From assembly GCA_963850525.1 (NCBI GenBank), contig CAWKLQ010000001.1, forward strand, positions 248,001-312,000: 64,000 bases of DNA. Reading direction: 5' to 3'. The position numbers and the translations under genes were made by a program. Below are positions 57,806 through 64,000 of this stretch, one piece after another; position 1 is the first letter of the stretch, and every line of letters starts with the position of its first letter. This DNA comes from JAEMQF01 sp963850525. GTDB lineage: Bacteria > Pseudomonadota > Gammaproteobacteria > Burkholderiales > Burkholderiaceae_C. The notes under the pieces were generated by a model. That model saw only the letters and a program-made list of their open reading frames with translations. It did not search any database and was not told the DNA's origin.

Positions 57806-59596
57806 TCAAAGCCAGCTGTTGAGCGTCTTGAGGAGGTGGGCTCGGGTATAGGGCTTGGCGATGTGGGCGTCCATGCCGCATTGACGGGCACGCACCGTGT
57901 CTTCGTCGAAGGCGTTCGCGGTCAAGGCGAGGATGGGGATTCTCGGCCGCCCGAGGCGCTGCTCGCGGACCCGGATCTCGCGGGTCGCTGCGTAACCATC
58001 CATCACAGGCATCTGGCAATCCATCAAGATCAGGTCGACGCGGTGCGTGGAAAGCTGTTCGAGCGCATTCGCCCCGTCGCACGCCTCGACCACCTTGAGC
58101 CCCATCGAACCCAGCATTTCGCGCGCAATGATTCGGTTCACGTCGTTGTCCTCGACGACCAGAATCGTTCCTTCCAGTTTTGTTTCGCTGTCCAGGCCGA
58201 TCAGCCCGGAGTCGATGGCGTCGGGCTGGGTCGGGGATTCGTCGCATTCGAGCGTCACCTCGAACCAGAAGCACGAGCCTTCACCCTTGCTGCTGCGCAC
58301 TTCGATGCGCCCACCCATCGCCTGGACGATGCTTTGGCTGATCACCAGCCCCAGGCCCGTGCCGCCGGGCCGATGCGAATGCGAGGTCTCGATCTGATGG
58401 AACGGACGAAACAAGTCTTGTTGCGCTTCAGCCGGTATCCCGACACCCGAGTCCTGCACTTCGATGCGAAGTACCGCCCACCCCGGCGGAGCCGGCCGCG
58501 CGGCGACCCTCAGGCTCACGCCGCCGCGTTCGGTGAACTTGATCGCATTGCCCACCAGGTTGAGCACGACTTGTTTGAGCCGCTGCGCGTCGCACAAGAC
58601 CCATGGCGCCACGTCGTCGGCCACGCTCGAGGTCAAGCTCAGGCCTTTGCTTTCGGCGTTTCCTCGGAACAGCGTCACCACGGAGGCGAGCAGCTCGCGC
58701 GGCGAGGTGGGCGTGTTGACCAGCTCCAGCTTGCCGGCTTCGATCTTGGAGTGGTCGAGAACGTCGTTCAGGATCGACATGAGCGACGCTCCCGACGACG
58801 CGGCAGCTCTTACGAGGCGGCGTTGGGTGGCGTCCAGGGCCGAGTGTCGCAACAAGTCCAGCGCGCCAAGCACGCCGTTCATCGGCGTGCGAATTTCATG
58901 ACTCATGGTCGCGAGGAACTGCGACTTGGCCAGCGTTGCGGCTTCGGCCGCTTCCTTGGCCAGCACCAACGAGGCGTTCGCCTCGTCCTTTTCGAAACCA
59001 TGTCGAATCGCGCTGGCCGTCGTTTCCTTCACGGCCTGCCCCAGGCGAATCATCGACCACGCTGAAAGGCCGGCCAGGGCCGCTACTGGAAATGAACGGA
59101 CCTCTTCGATCGCCAAGCTCGCAACAACCAACGATCCCAGACTCAGCAGAACCAGATACAGGAATGACCGCCCGACGAGCGACATGAACAGCGCCGCTGC
59201 CGCGGCCGAACCGATGTTGATGCCGACGCAGACGATTGCAGGCGACCCTTCAAGGTGCGGAAAGATGCCGAACGAGCAGATGGCCCAGAGCAGCCCAGCC
59301 AGGCTGGCGTTGACTTCCAGCCTGCGCGTCGCAGTCAAGATCTGCGGTTCACTGAGACTCGTGGTCTCGACAAACCGGCGAGCCAGCCGATAACGCCCGA
59401 TCGCCACCGTCATTCCCACGACAGCGGCGGTCAAGGCTGCGGCGTTGGAATGGGCAGAAACGCCCAGCACGACGATGATCACGACAGCAACCAGCAAGAG
59501 CGGGATGGTTCGCTCTGCATTGACCAATGCGAGACGCAGCAACTCCCGCCGCACCGTGGCCTCGATTTTTGCGTCTCGCGTCGTTTCCGGAATCAT
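57806..59596 (-). CDS. Six-TM hybrid histidine kinase, RpfC-like layout
   Basis: This 596-residue sensor has a membrane domain of about six helices (31-48, 52-68, 97-112, 119-141, 145-163, 169-185) with short loops. A linker follows, then HisKA with His233 in MSHEIRTPMNG, HATPase (LNLVGNAIKFT, DSGVGI, GGTGLGLVI) and one receiver with acceptor Asp526 in LILMDCQMPVMDG. RpfC, the DSF sensor of xanthomonads, has a similar membrane-HK-receiver layout plus a C-terminal Hpt domain; here Hpt is absent. The gene converges with the RpfF-like gene across 54 bp, which makes it a candidate sensor for that signal. No rpfG is adjacent. That pairing is inference. Confidence 0.88.
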   Translation of the reverse strand: MIPETTRDAKIEATVRRELLRLALVNAERTIPLLLVAVVIIVVLGVSAHSNAAALTAAVVGMTVAIGRYRLARRFVETTSLSEPQILTATRRLEVNASLAGLLWAICSFGIFPHLEGSPAIVCVGINIGSAAAAALFMSLVGRSFLYLVLLSLGSLVVASLAIEEVRSFPVAALAGLSAWSMIRLGQAVKETTASAIRHGFEKDEANASLVLAKEAAEAATLAKSQFLATMSHEIRTPMNGVLGALDLLRHSALDATQRRLVRAAASSGASLMSILNDVLDHSKIEAGKLELVNTPTSPRELLASVVTLFRGNAESKGLSLTSSVADDVAPWVLCDAQRLKQVVLNLVGNAIKFTERGGVSLRVAARPAPPGWAVLRIEVQDSGVGIPAEAQQDLFRPFHQIETSHSHRPGGTGLGLVISQSIVQAMGGRIEVRSSKGEGSCFWFEVTLECDESPTQPDAIDSGLIGLDSETKLEGTILVVEDNDVNRIIAREMLGSMGLKVVEACDGANALEQLSTHRVDLILMDCQMPVMDGYAATREIRVREQRLGRPRIPILALTANAFDEDTVRARQCGMDAHIAKPYTRAHLLKTLNSWL

Positions 59597-59705
59597 CGCT
59601 GCGCGGAGGATAGCGCGGCTGGAAAGGGGCGAACGCCAGAGTTGGCGGGCAAAGCGTGGGCGCCGGCGCGCTCCAGCTCGCGATGTGGATGAATTGCGAA
59701 CTGCT

Positions 59706-62054
59706 TCACGGCTCGACCGAGGGATTGCCTGGTGGCGCAGCGCGCAACTTGGCCACGTCAGCCCGGCCCGGGTCGACCTCGACGCGCCACCAGCGGGGAA
59801 GGAGCCGCAGCACTTCAGGCCGGGCGAAGCGGTCGTCGATCAGGTGCACGCTGCCCACGTCCGACACGGTGCGAATCACCCGGCCCGCCGCTTGCACCAC
59901 CTTGCGCAGTCCCGGATAAAGATACGGGTAATCGAAGCCCCTGCCGAACTGCGCGTCGAGCCTGCGCCGCAGCTCCTCGTTGACCGGGTTGAACTGAGGC
60001 AACCCGAGCGTGGCGATGAAAGCGCCGATGAGGCGCGTTCCCGCGAGGTCGATTCCCTCCGCGAACGAACCACCGAGAACGGCAAAGCCGACGCCGCGGC
60101 CCCCCGCAGCAAAGTGCGCCATGAAGGCGGCGCGTTGGCTTGGGTCCATCCTGCGGCTTTGCTGCCATACGGGGATCAGCGGGAAGCTTGCTGCGAATTC
60201 TTCGACGGCGCGCTCGAGGTAGTCGAAACTGCTGAAGAACGCCAGGTAGTTGCCCGGCCGCGCGTGGAATTGCGCGGCGATCAGCTCGGCGATCGGCGCG
60301 AGCGACGCGTGTCGATGGGCATAGCGCGTCGACACGTCGCGCACGATGCGCACCTGCAGCTGCTCGGGGGTGAACGGTGCCGCCACGTCGAGCCACGCCG
60401 TGTCCTGCGGAAGACCCAGCGTGTCCGCATAAAAGTGCCACGGCGTGAGCGTTGCCGAGAACAGCACTGTCGAACGTGCCGCGGTCAGGCGTGGCGTAAG
60501 GAACGTGGCCGGCACGACGTTGCGCACGCACAGCGTCGAACCGGCAGCGCGCGCACCACGCCCTGCGGTCGAGCGATCATCGAGCGTGACGTCGAAGATC
60601 GAATGCGTGCCAAAGCTCTCAATCAGCTTCGTGAATTGCAGCGCGTCGAAGTAGAACTGAAGCAGGCCGCTGCGCTCCACGAGCAATGGGTTGTCGGCCA
60701 GATGGTCGGAGATTGCGGTCGTGGCGTCTTGCAGCGCCGCGGCCAGGGGTGCGGGCGGCGCGTCGAGCACGCGGTACGCCTCCGTTTGGTCTTTCACGAC
60801 ACGGCGCCAGCTGCGCTGCACGCGGTCCAGCGCCTTCTTCAGCGCGGGCGGCGCCGCGGCGCGAACCGTGCGCAGTTGCGCGAGGGTGAGGCTCGCGCTG
60901 TACATGTCGCGCGCGCGATCGACCAGGTTGTGCGCCTCGTCGACGAGCACGCCCACGCGCCACGCGTTCATCACGGTCAGGCCATGGAGCAACGCCGCAG
61001 CGTCGAAAAAGTGGTTGTAGTCGGCAACGACCACGTCGCACCAGCGCGCGGCTTCCTGGCCCAGGTAGTAGGGGCACACCGAGTGCGCTTGCGCGACTTC
61101 GCGCAAGGCCTGTTGGGTCAGCGTGCCGGCGGCCATGGCCGCGTCGCGCGCCGCCGGCAGGCGGTCGTAAAAGCCCTTCGCCAGCGGGCACGACTCGCCG
61201 TGGCAGACCTTGTCGGGGTGCTCGCACGCCTTCTCCCTCGCCACGAGTTCGATGACGCGCAGCGCAAGGGTCGGCTCACTGCGCCGGATCGTCGCTATCG
61301 CGTCGAGCGCAGGTGCGCGCCCGGTGCCCTTCGCCGTGAGAAAGAAAACCTTGTCAAGTTCCTGGCCTGGGCACGCCTTGAGCATCGCAAAAAGCGTCGC
61401 GATCGTTTTGCCGATTCCCGTGGGCGCCTGGACGAGCAGGCAGCGCCCCAGCCGCGCGGCATGGAAGACCGCTTGCGCAAGCGTGCGTTGCCCGGCGCGA
61501 AACGCTTCGTGCGCAAAGCGCAGGGTGTGCAGTGCGGCGTCGCGCCGCGCGCGATGCTGCGTCTCGAGGTCGGCCCAGGCGATGAAGCGCTCGCAGAGGG
61601 CCTCGAAAAACGCTTGCAGTTCCTGCGCCGTGCAGTGTTGCTGCAGCGGCGGGGCTTCCTGCTGCCTGCCGATGTCGAAGTAGACGAGCGCGACCGTCAC
61701 CCCGGGCAACCCCAGTTGCGCGCACAGCAGCGCTGCGTACACCTTGGCCTGCGCCCAGTGCAGTTCGCGGTGGTTGGCGGGCAAGCGATCGAGGTCACCC
61801 TTGAAGGTCTTGATTTCTTCGAGCACCTGGCGCGCCGGGTCGTAACCGTCGGCGCGCCCACGCACGCTGAGGTGGCGGTATTCGCCGCTGAGCGCCAGTT
61901 CAGTGCGGTATCCCGGGCCGCGCCGCGCCGCGATGCTTTGGTGCCCGGCAATGCCCTGCTGCGCGCTCGGCGCGGGCGTGAAGCGCAGGTCCAGGTCGCC
62001 TTGCTTGGCGCAGAACTCGCACAGCGCGCGCACCGCAACGCGGTACTGCTTCAT
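59706..62054 (-). CDS. PD-(D/E)XK nuclease fused to Rad3/DinG-type superfamily 2 helicase
   Basis: This 782-residue protein has an N-terminal nuclease-like domain (about 1-150; GRADGYD with Asp69, then LEEIKTFKG with Glu80 and Lys82). An XPD/DinG helicase follows: Walker A APTGIGKT (210-217), DEAH box VDEAHNL (372-375), VLFSATLTPW and VVQAAGRVIRT (motif VI). Four cysteines (277, 284, 289, 327) between motifs Ia and II fit the 4Fe-4S cluster of XPD-like helicases. Expected to unwind and cut damaged or branched DNA. It overlaps the upstream wHTH-nuclease gene by 4 bp. Confidence 0.9.
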   Translation of the reverse strand: MKQYRVAVRALCEFCAKQGDLDLRFTPAPSAQQGIAGHQSIAARRGPGYRTELALSGEYRHLSVRGRADGYDPARQVLEEIKTFKGDLDRLPANHRELHWAQAKVYAALLCAQLGLPGVTVALVYFDIGRQQEAPPLQQHCTAQELQAFFEALCERFIAWADLETQHRARRDAALHTLRFAHEAFRAGQRTLAQAVFHAARLGRCLLVQAPTGIGKTIATLFAMLKACPGQELDKVFFLTAKGTGRAPALDAIATIRRSEPTLALRVIELVAREKACEHPDKVCHGESCPLAKGFYDRLPAARDAAMAAGTLTQQALREVAQAHSVCPYYLGQEAARWCDVVVADYNHFFDAAALLHGLTVMNAWRVGVLVDEAHNLVDRARDMYSASLTLAQLRTVRAAAPPALKKALDRVQRSWRRVVKDQTEAYRVLDAPPAPLAAALQDATTAISDHLADNPLLVERSGLLQFYFDALQFTKLIESFGTHSIFDVTLDDRSTAGRGARAAGSTLCVRNVVPATFLTPRLTAARSTVLFSATLTPWHFYADTLGLPQDTAWLDVAAPFTPEQLQVRIVRDVSTRYAHRHASLAPIAELIAAQFHARPGNYLAFFSSFDYLERAVEEFAASFPLIPVWQQSRRMDPSQRAAFMAHFAAGGRGVGFAVLGGSFAEGIDLAGTRLIGAFIATLGLPQFNPVNEELRRRLDAQFGRGFDYPYLYPGLRKVVQAAGRVIRTVSDVGSVHLIDDRFARPEVLRLLPRWWRVEVDPGRADVAKLRAAPPGNPSVEP

Positions 62055-62914
62055 GCGCCGGGGGGTCCGTCAGGCGACGCGTCACCCGGCACGTCAGCCG
62101 CCGGGCCGCCGAGATGGGCTTGGGTGGTGTCGCGGTCGAATTGTTCGGGCGTCGATTTCGCCAGCGCCATCCACACTGCAAAGGGCAGCCTGCACGGGCA
62201 GTGGCGCGCCGGGCGCACCAGCTCGAGCGAGCCGGCTTCGATGGAGCCGCTCAAGACCCACACGCCGAAGTCCTGCGGGATCTCGTGCAACTCGGCAATC
62301 TGCGCCGGGAACACGTAATACGTCTCGCACGACAGCCACTGGTAGGACTCGCGCTTGCTTGTATGGCGAAGGTCAGACAGCAAGTCGGCCCGGCTCACCT
62401 TGACCTCGTGGACCATCGGCTGCAAGTAGCTTTCGACCGACGTGCTGCGCAGCGAAAACACGTCGGGCCTCGCGACGCGCCAGATTCTGTGGCCGGCGCT
62501 CTGCGGTGCGGCGAGCTCGGCCGTGCCGTGTCGCGCGTCATCCCAGAGAGCTGCGCTCACCTCCTGCACGACACCGTCTGCCCGCGGCGCGTCAGCGCTG
62601 ACCTGGGCGCGCAACGAGAGTTCGCGCCAGACGATTCGCCCGCTCTGGGCGAGTTGCCTGGCCATGCGCTCGGCCAGGCGATCGTGGTCGCTCGATGCGC
62701 GCTGCGCTGCCTGTCTTGCGTGGGCCAGCAAGCGAATTCCCGCGTCGGTGAGGCGCAGCGTCTCGTGGCCGCTGTCGGCGACGGTCAGCGTGACCCACTT
62801 CGCAGCGAGCAGGTCGATCTCGAGCGCGTCGCGGCACGGCCAGCCGCCCGAGCGCCAGACCTTCATGAGGCGCGTCAGGTGGGCGCGGGTGGGCGTGACG
62901 ACGGGTTCGATCAT
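62051..62914 (-). CDS. Winged-helix/PD-(D/E)XK (MmcB-like) DNA-repair protein
   Basis: This 287-residue protein has an N-terminal winged-helix segment (MIEPVVTPTRAHLTRLMKVW, LTDAGIRLLAH). The C-terminal nuclease-like domain has Pro150-Asp151 and Glu170-Val-Lys172 (HEVKVSRADLLSDL), a full PD-(D/E)XK pattern. The KVSRAD segment and YYVFPAQIAELHEIPQDFGV resemble MmcB-family repair endonucleases. Its stop overlaps the helicase start (ATGA). I chose ATG 62914; the longer upstream frame is antisense to the SDR gene. Function is inferred from fold and context. Confidence 0.78.
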   Translation of the reverse strand: MIEPVVTPTRAHLTRLMKVWRSGGWPCRDALEIDLLAAKWVTLTVADSGHETLRLTDAGIRLLAHARQAAQRASSDHDRLAERMARQLAQSGRIVWRELSLRAQVSADAPRADGVVQEVSAALWDDARHGTAELAAPQSAGHRIWRVARPDVFSLRSTSVESYLQPMVHEVKVSRADLLSDLRHTSKRESYQWLSCETYYVFPAQIAELHEIPQDFGVWVLSGSIEAGSLELVRPARHCPCRLPFAVWMALAKSTPEQFDRDTTQAHLGGPAADVPGDASPDGPPGA

Positions 62915-62994
62915 CTGGCTGTACAGAAACCCAGTATAGTGAACTGAATTCGACAGGCAAGGGCGACGCCGCCGATTGCCGTTCAGGCCAGCTC

Positions 62995-63870
62995 TTACTT
63001 CGCTTGGCGAGCCTTCGCGCGCAAGGCCAGAAAGCGGTCTGCACCCAGTACATCGGTCAACGGCCCCGGCGAATTCGGGTCCCAGGAGTGGCGCGGCCCG
63101 ATCGTGATTCCGCCGTCGACGGTGAGGTGCGTGCCGGTGATGAAACCGGCTGCGTCGGAGGCAAGAAACAGCGCGGCCTCGGCGATGTCGCGCGGCTGCC
63201 CGGAGCGGCCGATCGGGTTGGCGCTGCCGCTGCGTTCGGCAATCTGCTCCGCCATCTCGCCAGCGCCCTGCGCGTCGAGTTTGAAGGCGCCGCCAAAAAT
63301 TGGAGTCGCGATGAAACCGGGAACGATGGCATTGATGCGAATGCGGTGCGCGGACAACTCGGTCGCGGCCAGGCGCGTGAAGTGCAGCACCCCCGCCTTG
63401 GCCACCGAATACGCGAGCGGTGCATAGCCCGCCTGCAGAGCAGACACCGACGACGTATTGATGATCGAGCCGCCGCCGCGCCGCTTCATGTGCGGCACGG
63501 CGAATGACGCGCCCGCGGCCACCGACCGCAGCAGCAGCGCGTGCGTCGCGTCCCACGCGGCGGCGTCCCAATTTTCGACGCCTGCCAACGAGCCGCCGGC
63601 GCCGGCGTTGCTGAACAGGATGTCCACGCCACCGAACTCGAGCGCGGCAGCGTCGATGGCCTGTTTGATTTGCGGCGGTTGCGTCACGTCGCACTTTGCG
63701 AAGCGCACCACGCCGGGAAAACGCAGCTCCAAAGCGCGGCCGGCTTCCTCCTGAATATCGGCGGCGAGCACGCGCGCGCCCTCCTGCACGAACAGCTCCA
63801 GCGTCGCCAGGCCGATGCCCGACGCCGCGCCGGTGATGACAGCGACCTTACCGTTCAGTCGGGTAGACAT
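62995..63870 (-). CDS. Short-chain dehydrogenase/reductase (SDR)
   Basis: This 291-residue classical SDR has TGAASGIGLATLELF (NAD(P) motif TGxxxGIG), NAG in FSNAGAGG, the catalytic serine in IINTSSVSAL, and YSVAK for Tyr-Lys. GFIATPI and the C-terminal FITGTHLTVDGGITIG are also present. The aspartate in LAADIQEE at the end of strand 2 suggests NAD preference. Substrate unknown. A Bug-family receptor gene lies 21 bp upstream on the same strand, possibly supplying the substrate. Confidence 0.92.
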   Translation of the reverse strand: MSTRLNGKVAVITGAASGIGLATLELFVQEGARVLAADIQEEAGRALELRFPGVVRFAKCDVTQPPQIKQAIDAAALEFGGVDILFSNAGAGGSLAGVENWDAAAWDATHALLLRSVAAGASFAVPHMKRRGGGSIINTSSVSALQAGYAPLAYSVAKAGVLHFTRLAATELSAHRIRINAIVPGFIATPIFGGAFKLDAQGAGEMAEQIAERSGSANPIGRSGQPRDIAEAALFLASDAAGFITGTHLTVDGGITIGPRHSWDPNSPGPLTDVLGADRFLALRAKARQAK

Positions 63871-63891
63871 GGGACTCGTCCTCCAGGGGTA

Positions 63892-64000
63892 TCAGGCCTT
63901 GATGTCCGCCTTCTTGATCACCGGCGCCCACAGCTCCAGCTCGTCACGAATTCGCTTCTCGAACTCTTGCGGCGTGCTGCTGATCGGCTCGACGTTGCGC
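63892..64000 (-). CDS. Bug-family substrate-binding protein, C-terminal fragment at window edge
   Basis: The last 35 codons read TPQEFEKRIRDELELWAPVI followed by KKADIKA and a stop. This is the typical C-terminal helix of Bug/TctC periplasmic receptors. The remainder lies beyond the window. It precedes the SDR gene on the same strand by 21 bp. Confidence 0.8.
   Translation of the reverse strand, partial: RNVEPISSTPQEFEKRIRDELELWAPVIKKADIKA

Noticed and set aside
62915..63694. Upstream extension of the wHTH-nuclease frame
   Set aside because: This part is antisense to the SDR gene in a shifted frame and has no homology; the ATG at 62914 is preferred.

Overview
The window is GC-rich (clearly above 60 percent by eye), densely coded bacterial chromosome. 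It has the marks of a betaproteobacterium of the order Burkholderiales. These are Bug-family (TctC-type) periplasmic receptors, a paa phenylacetate gene set headed by a TetR operator, a Ku/LigD pair with a MerR-TPR gene beside it, an intergenic element of the 'PRSAFGAPPQGGA' coding type common in Comamonadaceae-like genomes, and VIPAKAGIQ-type palindromic repeats. No tRNA, rRNA, CRISPR array, transposase or phage gene was recognised. The genus cannot be fixed from the sequence alone.

Layout. 1-14.3 kb is a repeat-rich signalling island. It holds the 3' part of a GAF hybrid histidine kinase, a decayed copy of the same kinase, and a giant array of about twelve GAF domains ending in a second hybrid kinase and split by a frameshift near 9.6 kb. 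Three toxin-antitoxin modules sit between and beside them (one with a truncated toxin). Palindromic 69-bp elements lie in frame inside kinase coding sequence. 14.4-17 kb holds a Bug receptor and, divergently, a stand-alone Hpt protein translationally overlapped with a receiver-adenylate cyclase. 17-30.4 kb holds an acyl-CoA synthetase/GNAT fusion, a universal stress protein, Hsp20, an OmpA-like lipoprotein, a CheB-CheR-PAS fusion, VOC and SRPBCC-GST proteins under an ArsR repressor, and a TRAP-type binding protein coupled to a membrane hybrid kinase.

30.4-38.1 kb holds dapD, an EamA exporter, and an NHEJ cluster (MerR-TPR, ku, LysE exporter, ligD, hydrolase). 38.2-48.7 kb holds a cyclase-ATPase-TPR regulator, a PspC protein, an amino-acid oxidase translationally coupled to an acyltransferase, and a lipase-DUF2235-M6 protease group. 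48.6-55.9 kb is the paa operon paaG-I-K-A-B-C-D-E-tetR, read on the minus strand from a perfect 28-bp palindromic operator.

56-59.6 kb is the most interesting locus. A haem-oxygenase-like diiron protein overlaps an RpfF-like (DSF synthase) crotonase, and they converge on a six-TM hybrid kinase of RpfC-like architecture. 59.7-62.9 kb holds a PD-(D/E)XK-helicase fusion coupled to a second PD-(D/E)XK protein. The window ends with an SDR dehydrogenase and the 3' tip of another Bug receptor.

How they may work together: several hybrid kinases here end in receivers without an Hpt domain, and the free Hpt protein overlapping a receiver-cyclase is an obvious candidate relay to cAMP. The paa genes convert phenylacetate to ring-epoxide/oxepin CoA; the lower-pathway genes (paaZ, paaF, paaH, paaJ) are not in this window.
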